Assembly: GCA_032871835.1 (NCBI GenBank)
Contig: CM065300.1
Span: 107,815,088 to 107,879,087, forward strand
DNA length: 64,000 nt
Reading direction: 5' to 3'
From: Dipteronia dyeriana
Lineage: Eukaryota > Streptophyta > Magnoliopsida > Sapindales > Sapindaceae
Each line of letters starts with the position of its first letter. The first letter of the stretch is position 1. The translations under genes were made by a program, and so were the position numbers. Shown piece after piece: positions 10,713-22,521 of the stretch. The notes beneath the pieces are model-generated. The model was not told the origin of the DNA. It saw only the letters and a program-made list of their open reading frames with translations, and did not search any database.

Positions 10713-13095
10713 TGTAGGGAAAATCGCACAACATAAGCGTAAAATTGGGTTTTGATATATTTGAAAAAAAAATCCCTTTTAAAAGAAAGAACCTTAACCC
10801 TATATTAATTGATGTATATTAAAAGTATCATACCTCTTTCTCGTGACGATTGAACTAGTGTCGAATTGAATCCACAATATCTTCCAATCCAATCACGAAC
10901 TTGAATCACCTAGATGTGTGGGCTCCTTTTCTTAAATTGTATACCTGATGATGGAAACAAACAAAATCTTCTTCTTTGTTAGTCACAATAATCCTCCAAG
11001 AGAAAAACCAAAAATGTCCGGTCACTTGTGAATTAACAATCAATTTAATTGAAACTCGTGTGAACCTTGATTCGATTTTGTACACAAAACACTTTTGATG
11101 CAAAAGATACTAGTGTACTATCAAAAACAAAAAACGTTCCCTATTTCTCTACGCTTGGCCAAATTCTTCACACAATGAGTTGGACGATGTTTTTTTTATA
11201 ACAATAAAAAGCAACTTCTCACACCAAAAATTAAGGCTTTGTCGAAATTATATATATGAGTATATATAGGGGGCTGAAAATCCTTCTAGAAAGAGGATTT
11301 CTGTTTCACCAGGACTCATCAAAATTTGGATTCAATCCTCTTAAAAATATGATTTCTTTTACACACCAAGACTCCTAATGTATTTAGTTTAGGAGACCTA
11401 ATCCTCCCCTAAGAAGGATTTACTTGGTGGGCAAGAATCCAATCCTTAGGTGGATTTACTTGGTGACCAAGAATCTTTTCCAAAAAGAATTCTTTTCTAC
11501 ACCAAGACTCCTAATCCAACTCAAATAGTGTATTTATCCAATAACCAATTATTGAATATAATTAAATTGTGACTAAATTAAAACTTCCTAATTTGACCAA
11601 TTATCAATTAGAGTTTTAATAACAATCAAATACTTCCTAATTTGACTAGATAAATAAATTCAAAATATTTATCTACTTATCAAATATAGCATTTGATACT
11701 TATCATATTATCAACAATAATATGACATTAGGAGACCTACTTCTACTAGAAAAAATATTTTGACTTTTAATTTAACAATTAATTAATAAATTAATTAATT
11801 AATTTCTATTTAATTAAATAATAAAATTAAAAAAAATATATTAAGCTAATATATTTAGCCTTTCCGCCCAAGTCCACACATGGGCATATATATTATTTTT
11901 CTTATTTTATTAAATCCATTGGGCCTAAATAAAATGTCCACATGTGAACTAGACCCATTCTTACATAAAGAAACGAGTCCACATGCTTCAATACAATTCT
12001 AAATGGACCCATATATTGGTCCGACAGAATATATCATGTGATCCATACAAGTTCGTGAGGATTGGGGATCTTGACAGGTTATCTAAATTTAAGCTCCAAT
12101 AGACATAACCTAATCACAATAAACAAATGATTTACTTAGGTTCTGATCAATTAATTTTAGTTCATTCCACTAAAGAACTAAAATTAAACTCTTAAATAAA
12201 TATAGAATAAGTTAATATTGCTCATTCATACCCTAGACTTTTTTATTAGAGATAGTGCATCATCGTGAAAATACCAGTAATCTCCAAGAGCTCATAGACC
12301 GCATATAGCTCTCCAAGTTACTATATTTACTCATATGACCACATTTTGAACTTGGATATTTTGACTTGTTGAGAAGCCATGTTTCGATAGACACTATTGA
12401 AGACTTAACGTTAAGATTTAATATCCAATACCTCAAAATATCCATTTGATGGTATTCTACTTACATTTAATTAATGGAACCATGATATCCATATCTATAA
12501 ATGAAGTCCTCTATCGATTAACAAATGAATACCACCAAACTATCAAGGATAGACTATGCAATATAATCGTACTCATTAATAGCTCAAATGATAACATTTG
12601 CAACCATAAGTCCATCATTTATCTTAGGATTGAGATAGATCCTCCGATTGTCTTCAAGTGAAAACTTTTATCCATTGACGGTTCTAAATAAAGTATTTCA
12701 CTATGATCCAATTCAATGCACCTGGTGCACTAGATTTCTTTGCCCAAAGACACCACATTTTGATGATTTCAGACTCATCATAACACATTTGATCCCACTC
12801 AAATGCTAGCAAAAGAATCTACAACTTTGACAAGATAAAGGCGCTCAACATTTATCTTAAGTTGTGAATATTATTCAAGACTAACTAAAGAATTGTGTCT
12901 ACCTCATACTTATCTAAATGTAGGAACAATTCTTCTTTTGTCATAGTCATTTGATCTTATGATTATTTACTTTTGATAATTATAATAATTAAAATATAAA
13001 GGCTATAAGATTTGTTAAACTAGAAATCTCTTTATTAATATGAAAAGATTGTCAAATACACTATTACACTCTTGCTATTGAGCATAATTCTAACA
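10713..13095 (-). repeat. A-family LTR, copy A1 (5' LTR, 2.4 kb)
   Basis: In + orientation it runs from TGTAGGGAAAA to AATTCTAACA. A second copy, A2, at 23511-25947 aligns over nearly the whole length, and A3 at 60584-61421 matches one end on the other strand. The LTR is long and AT-rich with no gene. A1 interrupts the 3' LTR of D: D-type sequence resumes at 13096. The five bases after it are TAAAG; the other flank lies outside the window. Confidence 0.8.
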
Positions 13096-13568
13096 TAAAG
13101 GTGAGTTCTTGTGAGATTTTTACTTTTGAAATATGTTCTAAGGAAAATATGTGGCATTTCAAACTCTTAGTATGACCTGAAAATGAAGAGACATATATAT
13201 AAGTGTCAAAAATGAGGTGTTGTCATTTTGATAAAAGTTATTAGATCTGCATAGTGCGCGGGTCAGTGACCCATACAAAGCCGTTAAAATGTCTGTGCAT
13301 TGGCTAGAAACCGAGAGATGACAAAAACATCGCCTAGTGCAATACGTGGGTCCTGCGTAAGTTCCAACCCATGCAAGTGTCCACGCATTGACCTGACGCC
13401 GAGAGATTGAAATAACCAATCAGCCCATTGCACGGGTAGGCATCTACACATTGACCTGTGCATTGCCCTGTTATGGATTTTTCAAAGTGAAAAATCTACA
13501 ACATCAAACACACTATGAATGCAAGGGAAATCAATAAAGCACACATGCATAACACATTAAATGCAAGA

Positions 13569-13607
<39 letters not shown>

Positions 13608-13895
13608 CAACATATAATACATGTCAATACAAATGTAAAGATGTGATAAACATAAACATGCAAGAGTTATCAATGCATGAAAGTACACAAATAAAAACAC
13701 ACAACATATATGAATAAGGAATATGCATGAGTTTTGAGTGTGTGCAACTATATCTCTTTAAAGCAAGTAAGCACATAGAAATTTACCTTTTGTGCTTCTT
13801 CTCTTGAGGTCTTGAGAGCCTAAGCTACTCTTACATCAAACCCCAAAATGTGGTTTGTTCATGAAATGAGCTAATCAATAAATGAGGACTTTTTA
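13096..13895 (-). repeat. D 3' LTR, first part
   Basis: Aligns with 58856-59653, the 5' part of the D 5' LTR. On the minus strand the 5' LTR starts TGTAAAGTCCTC. The 3' LTR start has decayed to TTAAAAAGTCCTC. It is cut at 13096 by the A1 insertion. It includes a (GT)n microsatellite and a GC-richer patch around 13245-13460. Confidence 0.75.
13571..13602. repeat. (GT)16 microsatellite
   Basis: Uninterrupted GT dinucleotide run inside the D 3' LTR. The 5' LTR copy near 59345 has only a short GTGTGAGTGAGTG, so the run expanded after insertion. Confidence 0.95.
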
Positions 13896-14545
13896 ATCCC
13901 CCCCTATGGCTATTTCGTGACAAAACCATCACTCACATTGATCCTCACAAAAATAGAAAATTGAAGCACTGGGAAGATATTCTACATTACAAAGATATAT
14001 AGAATATTCCCAACAAGCACATTTGCTAGCCAACAACTCCCTTTACCATATTCTACTCCCCTTTTTTGTCATGATATAGGCAAAGAAATAGTCCCTAATT
14101 GGGTCATTCATAGCAAAGAGAAATAAGAGCACACAAGATATTTGCATAATCATATACGCCACTTTTATGCAACTCAATTAATAGATAGGAGGGAAACAAG
14201 GAGATTTTTACAAAGAAAATGCGTGAATTAAAAATGCTTTGCATACAAGACATGTTGCATTCAAATCTAAAATACAATGGTATTTGGCAAGGCAAATGAT
14301 AAAGGTTTCCAAAAGAATCCAAACAAATTTCACCATTTGTCTTGAGAGAATGGAGGATATAGAGATTTTATAGATATCAATTTTAAGAGAAAATTTATCC
14401 AACTTTATAAGCGAAACATGATATGAGCAACTTTGCACCCTATTTGTTTTTTCTGGGTAAGATACCTGTATGATAGTAGCCATGTTCAACTAATAAAGAA
14501 AGAGAGACATGTTTATACATTAGAGTCTCATTAGTATTTCACACA
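13896..14545 (-). other. D 3' untranslated region with polypurine tracts
   Basis: Between the RNase H end and the 3' LTR. On the minus strand ATAGGGGGGGAT lies immediately before the LTR and AAAAAAAGGGGAG lies about 160 bp upstream. Repeated purine tracts are typical of the SIRE lineage. Small ORFs here have no recognisable domain. Confidence 0.5.
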
Positions 14546-15156
14546 TTGTTTTGCATTGGAGTTGTGTGCATCCACTCCCTGCGGCTATGTACTCAGCCTC
14601 CACTGTAGAAGAGGAAATTGAGTTTTGTTTCTTGCAAAAAATAAGAGACTAGATTGTTCCCAAGGAAGAAACAATTGCCTAATGTGCTTTTCCTATTGTC
14701 ACAATTTCCTGCCCAATCCACATCACTAATACCTACAAGACTAGTATTAGTGTCAAAAGAGTACCAAATCTCATAGTTGGATGTCTCATTCACATATCGA
14801 ATGATTCTCTTAACGAAAGAGAGATGGGACTCCTTAGAATCCAATTGGTACCTAACACACACACCCACACTAAAAGAGATATCGAGCATACTTACGGTAA
14901 AATAAAGCAAGCTACCAATCATGTCTCGATATAGTGTTTGTTCCACACTTTTACCACTAGCATCCTTGCATAGCTTCAAAGTGGTACTTATGGGTGTATG
15001 ACAATATTTGGCATTTTCAAGGCCAAATTTCTTCACTAGGTTTATGGCATATTTAGATTAGGATATGAAGATCCCATTATCCATTTTCTTAATTTGCAAC
15101 CCTAGGAAGTAACTTAGCTCACAAACAAGACTCATCTCAAATTCATGAGACATGAC
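14546..15156 (-). pseudogene. pol: D end of RT and RNase H (broken)
   Basis: Starts inside RT with HEFEMSLVCELSYFLGLQIK, then KFGLENAKYCHTPISTTLKL and the copia junction YRDMIGSLLYFTVS. RNase H includes DVDWAGNCDNRKSTLG. A one-base frameshift near 14625 moves the reading to STVEAEYIAAGSGCTQL, the conserved RNase H end. It closely parallels E1 at 43947-44540. The upstream RT, with its catalytic box, is absent: the sequence begins at the edge of element I. Confidence 0.8.
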
Positions 15157-15765
15157 TGTTGGAACCTCGTTCACCGGTCAGGCAACGGAAATGGGTTTTA
15201 ATTTTTTTTATATAGATCGTAATCTGTATCTGAGACCAGTGAACTTGTGATCGTATTTATTTTAAGAACAAATACATATACTAATCATTACACTAATAAA
15301 ATATATATGTAAATATAGGAAATTGTAATCAATAATAAAAAAGAAGATTAAAAGAATCATACCAACGTTTGGAAGCTCCTTCACTTTTCGATATGCTCCT
15401 GGTCTGTACCACTGATCTTCCTTGCTATGTCCCGGGACTGGTATTTACGTGTGGGCGCGTCACGGTCCCAAGAACTTAGAATGGAGGATGTAGGAAAACT
15501 AAGAAACTCTTTCTTAATTTTCACTATGCAACACTTGCATTGTTTGCATCTAATGCACTTACTACTTTTTTCCCTTTTATTTTTTTATGCACACAAGCAC
15601 ACTGAGCAAAAATATGTCTGTATTCTTATTTATGCATCTCACGTATATGCTTGCACACTGATGCTCAGTTGTTAATGCACCCACATAATGCACAAAAAAA
15701 CAAAAATTGATGCTTGTGGCACATATATATATATAAAACAAAAAAAAAACAGAACTTTGCATTAG

Positions 15766-15808
<43 letters not shown>

Positions 15809-16280
15809 ATGCGTTTGACCAAAAAAACTTCTTGTCAATTGTCAAATATATATATATATATATTTGTGAGCTGTACGTTTTCACGCACATTTGCTCTTTT
15901 AAAAAAAAAATACATATATCACATATATAAAATTCAAAAATATGATCAAATCTATATTTGATTTTTAAAAAATTTCAAATAAAAAAATATCATATATTTT
16001 ATTTAATTTTAATTTTAAATTCAAACTTTTTTAATTCAAAAATAAAATATTTAATTTAATTAAATAAAATAATCACATTATCTTATTTTATTCAAAAATA
16101 AATATCAACATACACCCTCCGTTTAGTGATTAATAACATAATCAAATAATCTCATTATTTAATTTATTTAATCAACACTATTCATTAATTAAATAATCTC
16201 ATTATTTAAATAATTCTTGAATAAATACGTGTCACTTTCGCAACACAATTACCTGGACAATCCAATTAATTAACCGTGAT
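15157..16280 (-). repeat. I 3' LTR, truncated
   Basis: In + orientation it begins TGTTGGAACCTCGTTCACC, matching TGCTGGGACCTTGTTCATA at 26734. Similarity runs to AATTAACCGTGA at about 16280 (compare 27350-27360) and then stops. The remaining part of the LTR up to its start is missing and integrase sequence follows. AT-rich, with long TA runs. Confidence 0.75.
15769..15862. repeat. (TA)n microsatellites in I 3' LTR
   Basis: A TA run of about 37 bp (15769-15805) and a second shorter one at about 15847-15862. Absent from the 5' LTR copy. Confidence 0.9.
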
Positions 16281-16660
16281 TGATTGTCAACTGCATCTCA
16301 AAATTCTTTAAACTTTTCAAATGTTTCTGACTTCCGTTGCATTAGGTAGACGTATCTGTATCTTGAGTAGTCATATATAAAGGTGACATAATACTCATAA
16401 ACACCCCTAGCTTTAACATTCATTGGCCCGCAGACGTCTGTATGTATAAACTCTAGTTGTTTTTTTAGCTCTAAGCTGTTTTCGAGTAAAAGGTATCTTA
16501 GTCATCTTACCTTCCAGACAAGATTCGTAAACAGGTAAGGTGCCAACCTTTAACTCACTTAAAGGTCCGCTTTTTGCTAGTATGCCTATTTGGTCAAGGT
16601 TAATATGACCAAGCCTTAGATGCCAGAGATACGTGTCACTATCTGAAGACATTTTATGTC
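16281..16660 (-). pseudogene. I pre-integrase and start of integrase (broken)
   Basis: The minus strand gives TYLWHLRLGHINLDQIGILA, the copia GAG_pre-integrase motif with its zinc-binding His residues, then PVYESCLEGKMTKIPF. After a frameshift it reads EFIHTDVCGPMNVKARGVYE and SRYRYVYLMQRKSETFEKFK, the integrase core with its first catalytic Asp. The core stops at about 16285, where 3' LTR sequence begins. The second Asp and Glu are gone. Confidence 0.8.
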
Positions 16661-17090
16661 ATTTAGTGCTTGGTTTTTCAACCTTAAACATTTCGGTGTT
16701 GAGCAGTGTAGTATAAATTAACGGTCTTAACACGCACAAATTGTTTTCATTAATTCTTGAACAAATATGCAGACCATTCTTTCAAATAATAACAAACTTA
16801 GTATTAAAAGAAACAGAATATTTTTGTTCTAACAACTTATAAACATAGATCAAATTCCGTATAAATCCAGGAATATAAAATACATTGTCCAACAATATAT
16901 AATTATTAAAAAAATGTAATCTAATTATGCCTACTTCTTGTGGCGACATGATGTTCCCTAAACCCACACATATTGAGAAGGCTCCCTCCTCTAACTGTGT
17001 CCAAGAATCAATCTAATGCAAAAAAGAACAAACATGGTTAGTGGCCCCTGAATCAACTATCCAAGGTGAAGAATCATCTCCCACTAAACA
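16661..17090 (-). pseudogene. I protease (broken)
   Basis: At about 17085-17035 the minus strand reads SPWIVDSGATNHVCS, the copia protease active site with an intact D-S-G. A stop interrupts soon after. The frame then continues with MGLGNIMSPQEVGIIRLHF and NVFYIPGFIRNLIYVYKLLEQ, the usual C-terminal half of the domain. The motif DSGATNHV differs from the DxGCSR form of D and E1, so I belongs to another copia lineage. Confidence 0.75.
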
Positions 17091-17800
17091 TGACTTAAGA
17101 ACAAGTAAATCATATTTACCTTTCTTGGACTTCTTCTTGTTTTGGGCTTACCTTTTGCCTTCCCAGCTAGCCTCTTCCTCTTCTTATTATTGGAGGAAGA
17201 TGGTTCGACGACATTTGCCTCACTGGTTTTACCCTTTTTGTCCTTAGTCAAGGACTCAAAAGTAGCGAGCTCATTGAGCAACTGTGTGGGAATGAATCTT
17301 AACCTGTTCATCTTGTAGTTGCTTTTAAACTGATCGAAACTCTTATGAAGAGTCATCAATATGATGGTCACTTGACTGGGTTTGTCAATGGTCCCACCAT
17401 TTACTTTTGCCGTGTTGAAGTAGGACATCATGTTCAGTGCATGTTCCCGAACTGATGTTCCTTCCTTCATAAGAGCGAGCATAGCGGAACAAACAGCTTC
17501 GTGTCGCTTTTGTTCAGAGGGCTGGCCGAACATGGCTTACAATGACTCCATGATTTTAAATGTTGAAGACATTGCTTTGTGCTTTGTGATAAGCATGTCT
17601 GTCATAGAATCCAATAGAGACGTTCAGTCCTTCTTATCAGATGAGACCTATCACCCGTATGCCTCACGAACAGTTTGTACGGCATTGGCAGCAACCGCTG
17701 GAGGATATTCCTCCGTAAGCATAAACTTAAGGTCTTTGGTGACCAATATTGCATTAATATTAAGTTTTCACTTAGTGTAGTTAACACAAGTTAATTTGTC
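17084..17800 (-). pseudogene. gag: I gag (broken)
   Basis: Copia Gag of the UBN2 type. The best part is 17533-17084: MFGQPSEQKRHEAVCSAMLA, then GTSVREHALNMMSYFNTA and QLLNELATFESLTKDKKGK, ending in a Lys-rich tail. Upstream, another frame has LKFMLTEEYPPAVAANAVQT and VREAYG followed by a stop, which is the N-terminal gag segment. At least one frameshift separates the two. I see no CCHC knuckle between the tail and the protease. Confidence 0.75.
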
Positions 17801-18613
17801 ATTTGTGAGAATTTGTAGTAATGTAGAAGACATAATTGCTAAAATAAATAAAATATTCATTCGGTCATTTATTAAAACAGGTGGGAGTGCTTTGGCATAA
17901 ATTTCAACATGATGAATGAACATGTTTAAAGAACTAGAACTACCCTAAAACCAGTTACTATGCCACGACAACCCATCATACCATAAAAAAGTGCCGTCTT
18001 AGGGCCGGTCAAGTCTTTGCATGTTGGACCAAGACATTTTCAATCAAAAGATATTCTAGAGTAACTCTTATTCCATATCATTCAACTATCGTTCATTCAG
18101 TCAGGTTTTTAATTAACAAAACTTAATCAAAACCTTTGTGAGTGTAACCCACCATTTTAGATCTCACGATCTTAACTCGAGAATTGCCGCCATAGGGCCG
18201 ATCAATCCCGAAATACCCTAAAAAATCCTATCCGTTAGGAAGTCAAACTTGATATTGAACTTTATGGAAACCTTCCTTAGGGAGGATGAAAGCAAAGCCG
18301 TCACGAGACCCCACTCGGATCTCACGGTGTTGAACTAATGATGAAGACTGCGGGATACATATGTCATATATCCCTCTCCCACTCACTATTTTAAAATTAG
18401 GGTTTTCTATTATCTGTTAATGCACCTAGACTTTACAGGATCATACAGCTAACTTTAATCAAGTTATCTAGCACATTAACTAATTCATTATTAGAATCAT
18501 AATATAATTAACTAATAAATTAGTAATGGATTTTAACTATTAAAAATATGATCTATTAAGGAATAATCTAAGCCCTTGTAAACTATTTACTAAGGTTAGA
18601 TTATTATGTTATT
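17801..18613 (-). other. I leader, left part
   Basis: AT-rich sequence between gag and the inserted G element. It is the 5' untranslated leader of I by position and continues at 25948 once G and A2 are removed. No ORF of note. Confidence 0.5.
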
Positions 18614-19597
18614 TGTTGACGGTGATTTTTGGATCACGTAGAATTGATCACTCGTTTAATAGGTGTTTATAAATTGTTGAAGATATTATGAGAAAGAAAA
18701 AAGAACATATGCACACACAAGTTTAGATGGTAAAACCCCAAGACAGGGAAATATCCACGGTTAACGGTGACGGCGATAAGAAATTCACTATAATATAATG
18801 ATTACACACTCAATCTCTCCTTTTTTGGCATATCACTCTCTTTTTCTTTCTTGTATATTTTCTATGTGGTCTCGTATATGTCTTTGTACCTTTTTTCACA
18901 ATGAGATTAGGGTTCTATTTATATGTGCATAGAACTCCAATCCTTGTTACACAAATAAGGAAAGGTGATAGTGTTTAACTAGAACTGGTTACTTGTTGAA
19001 GTCGTCTTTGCCTTCTTTCCTATTTTGGAGATCTTGGGCATTGAATTATAATCTTTATAGGATTCTAGTTGAACGGTTCGCTTAGGACTTATTTCCTGAT
19101 CAGTGTGCAGTATTCTAGAAGAGCAAAGTTATTGCTTGATTTGGACTCGTTTCCTAATTAGTGTATATCCTCCTGGAAGCTTTGAGTTTTTTCTTGAATA
19201 GAATTCTCTGATACTTGAGAGGAAATAAAGATATTTCCTTACTAGAGTATGATTCTAAATTTCTTGTTTAAGTAAGACAATTCTTCTTCGTATTTGAGTC
19301 ACCGTTGTCTTTAATGCCTCTCTTATGTTGTCCAATTGACCAATTGTCTAATCTTGATCAGACTTCTTTTATCCCGATTGGATGGTCCCGACCAAGTTGT
19401 CTCTACCCGATTGGCTAGTTTTCCTGACCAGATTATTTGTGCCTGATCGGTTAGATTCCCTGACCATCTCGGGTATTCTTGACTAGGCCATGAGATCATA
19501 TATTAATTGCCTTAGATTAATCTTCATTGATTGACTTTTATGACATGGCATATCTAATCATGCTGATTTGTCACACTATAAAAAAATCCCTATAACA
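18614..19597 (-). repeat. G 3' LTR
   Basis: 984 bp, aligned end to end with 22522-23506. On the minus strand it starts TGTTATAGGG just after the purine tract TTGAGGGGGTAT. It carries the motif TGGTAAAACCCC...ATCCACGG near 18727-18760. Confidence 0.9.
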
Positions 19598-19610
19598 ATA
19601 CCCCCTCAAA
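19598..19610 (-). promoter_or_regulatory. G polypurine tract
   Basis: The minus strand reads TTTGAGGGGGTAT immediately before the 3' LTR start TGTTATAGGG. Right position and base content for plus-strand priming. Confidence 0.6.
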
Positions 19611-19689
19611 TCCACGAGATAAGCTCTTGACGGCTCAACGAAAGGGATTTGAATAATTTGATTTTTTGATGCTTCTGATCTTATCGCTT

Positions 19690-20029
19690 TAACTCGATCA
19701 AGTATCTTATTAAACTGATCAGTTTCTTAAAAAAAAAAACTGATCAAGTGTCTTATTAAATTGATCAGTCTTGGACTCCTTTTTGCTCCCTTGTAGCTGG
19801 ACCATTTGTTGTCCTGGCTCTTTGCTCAAGATAATTCCAAACCATCTTTTTTTTTTCAATTGGACTAGTCACTGTCCCAACTCTTTGGTTAGGATAATTC
19901 CAGATTATCTTGATTCGATCGGTGTCCTTCTCTTTCGCTCAGGATAATTCCAGTCCGTTTTGATTCTTTGGTCGGTGTCCTGGCTTTTTGCTAAGGATAA
20001 TTCCCGACCGTCTTGAGTCTTCAGCCAAG
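19690..20029. repeat. G tandem repeats
   Basis: Two repeat types. At 19690-19770 two copies of AGTATCTTATTAAACTGATC-type sequence occur; on the minus strand these read GTTTAATAAGATACTTG, the same core as in H. At about 19797-20029 roughly four units of 50-62 bp share GGTGTCC...CTTTGCT...AGGATAATTCC. Diverged copies of the second type recur at 20548-20650. Confidence 0.7.
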
Positions 20030-20790
20030 AGGTGTTCTGGGAACCTTGCCCTAGTTTTCCTTATTTTTCCCATGCAAACAAGTCACAAAGGATGTCTCCT
20101 AGTTTTGTCTGTTTACAAGGGTTTGGCCAAATCGTTAGTGAAATACTGACACAACCGGATGCATTTTACCAAGTTTTTCCCGATAGCATACCTGAGTGTT
20201 TTTCCCCAATAAAATCAACATCTCAGGATGGCTAGATTACTGACAGTGTTTTATATGCACCCAGTCAGTTTGACAGGCGCACCGGATCTTTAACAACTGA
20301 CTTCTCAGCCTCTCGGGCACCTTCACCCATCGTGGCAGGTGTTGGCACTATGAGTTTATCTTTGATAACAAAGATGATTATTAACAATTTGAACACTATT
20401 CTTGGCTTCTTTATTTAATGATCAGAAAATAAACATTATAAAAATAATTAGAAAAGATAAAAATAAAAAGCAAAATAAAAATATCTTAGACAAAAACTGA
20501 AAGCAACTAACCTATCTCCCCAAAGAAAAGGTTTTTTATATTTCTTTTGGACCAGTCGGTGTCCCGGCTCTTTGTCAGGGTAATTTATGACTGTCTTGGT
20601 TCGGTTGGTGTCCTAGCCTTTCACTCAGGATTATTACCGACCATTTTTTTTTAAGACTAAGTTCTGTCATCCATGAGCTTGTGTAGGGTTATTAAAAGAT
20701 AATGTTGACCATCCCATCGCCGCTGTCTTGGCTCAGGCTTCACTTCTTTTCTTGATTTTCGATTGGTTGATCACCTCAGTAGGGGTCCTT
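20030..20790. other. G interior without recognised gene
   Basis: Lies between the tandem repeats and the gag end. In a complete Tat element pol would be here. Two more diverged repeat units occur at 20548-20650. No pol motif found on either strand. Confidence 0.5.
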
Positions 20791-22500
20791 CTACTGATCG
20801 TCAGTCCTTTTAAGAAATAAATCTTTGAGGTGACCTTCCCTAATGAGTGTCTTAATGTGGTCTCTTAATTGGTAGAACTTTGATGTGTCGTGACCAATTT
20901 CCTTACGGAACGTGTTATATTTTGTCGTGTCTCTTTGAGCGTATGTTGACTGTCTATGAGGATATTTGACTAGCTTCTTTTCTTCTACGATTGCCAGGAT
21001 TTCCTTTTGTCTTTTGGTGGGGGGAGTATAGTTAGTGTACTGACCATTAAACTTTTTATCGTTCCGACTGTTTCTACGTTTGCTCCCATCACTCTCCTGA
21101 TGATCACCCTTCTGGATCTTTATATAGCCATCACTTGTTTTGGCGTTCTTCCTGGGGCAACCCTCATGTACATAACTACCCCTCTGAGCTAGCTCCTCTT
21201 CTCCATCCATTGCATAACTTCCTGCCACATCCATGAAGTTAGCGTACATATCTGGGCACTTCCTCTTCAAATCGAAGGACCTTCTATAGACTATTGGTGA
21301 AGACGGCCACCAAAGCCTCATCATTAGGGTTATGGATCCTTGATACTTCCTGAAAGAACCTCTTTAGGTAATCTTTTAATGACTCATTCTTTACCTGTTT
21401 GAAGGTGTCAAGGTGAGCTATTAACTTCCTTCTTTGTTTGTTCCCTAAGAATTGTCATAAAAAAGCCTAGGTTAACTTTCATAAATTCTTGATTGTCCCA
21501 TGAGGGAGCCTTCCAAGCCACCCAGACCCTAAGTCCCTGAGCGTTTGTGGGAATGTCAAACACATCAATGGTTCATTATAAGCACAGTGCGCCATCGCGC
21601 ATCCAAAACATCTCTGAATCTTTCTAGGAATTGGGTTTGGAGAATGCTAATGCTTCCACATGCAGGGTAAATTTATGTATCAGGATATCTTGCTTATCTT
21701 CCGACTCGTTATCCATTCCCGATCATTGATGGTCGATGTTCCCATGTTGGACTCTCAGCAAGGACTTTCCCCCTCGGCCTGTTCTACAGGGTGGTTGGTC
21801 GCTGTCATTTGATGAGCTAGATCGATCCCGCCTCTAAGCACCTCTGCGGATTTCATCTGACTCAAAGTCCACTTGATACCGATCTTGCCTCCCTCATCCT
21901 ATAATTCCTTTATCTCCCCTTTGAGGTCTCTCCCCTTTTCCATGGTCGTCCACTCTATCTCTACTAGACTTACGGGGAGCGTCTGGGGTTATATCCATCA
22001 TTTTAAAACATACCCTAGGGTCTCGAGCCACCAAAGGTATGGACAATTGATATGGCGATGTCAGATTTGTAGTTGCTATCATATTGATTTCTTGTCTAGC
22101 GTCGTCTTCAATGACTCTTCATAGGGACTTTTGGACCTGCTGGAATGTATCCGGGGAAATTACTAGGGTAGCATTTGTGGAGGTCATTGCGTTTGGCCAG
22201 TTGAAGTTAGAGTCATTGAGGGCATGCCTCCTCCTACAGTTTTGGCGTTTATCGGGTCAGGATCGTTACCAGCATGTAGGGTATTAGCATCATTTGGAGA
22301 CTGGCTTCCACCTCTGCCGTTTTCCTTGTTTCTGCTTCACGAGTTCTTTTTTTTTTAGAACTCTGTTTATGAACTTGCTTACTTGCGTATTTTTTAACGC
22401 TGGTAGAACAAATAATCCACCCCCTAGAACTTTTTTTTTGGGCTTGCTAGAGGTTCAATGTTTCGTCTGTTTTTGTTGGTTCCTCAAAGTTGAGTTCTAC
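20791..22500 (-). pseudogene. gag: G gag (broken)
   Basis: The gypsy Retrotrans_gag core is visible at about 21440-21290 on the minus strand: QFLGNKQRRKLIAHLDTFKQ and then NESLKDYLKRFFQEVSRIHN, followed by EALVAVFTNSL and a TAG. A second frame (21324-20791) carries ANFMDVAGSYAMDGEEELAQ and ends in a knuckle-like stretch YNTFRKEIGHDTSKFYQLRD and LIREGHLKDLF. Relative to H the two outer Cys residues are Asn and Phe, so the zinc site is lost. The leader-side part (21894-22500) is only weakly coding. Clearly homologous to H gag. Confidence 0.75.
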
Positions 22501-22504
22501 CCCC

Positions 22505-22521
22505 ATTCTACTAGCGCTAAT
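22505..22521 (-). promoter_or_regulatory. G primer binding site region
   Basis: Immediately after the 5' LTR end (GTCAACA on the minus strand) comes ATTAGCGCTAGTAGAAT. It resembles the TTGGCGCC-type primer site of Tat elements with a few changes. The matching tRNA cannot be fixed by eye. Confidence 0.4.

Noticed and set aside
12260..12445. 61-residue ORF repeated in A1 and A2 (25093-25317)
   Set aside because: It recurs only because the LTR recurs, is short, and has no recognisable motif.
14208..14489. 93-residue ORF in the D 3' region
   Set aside because: On the D strand but without recognisable domain, and lying in the untranslated zone with purine tracts.
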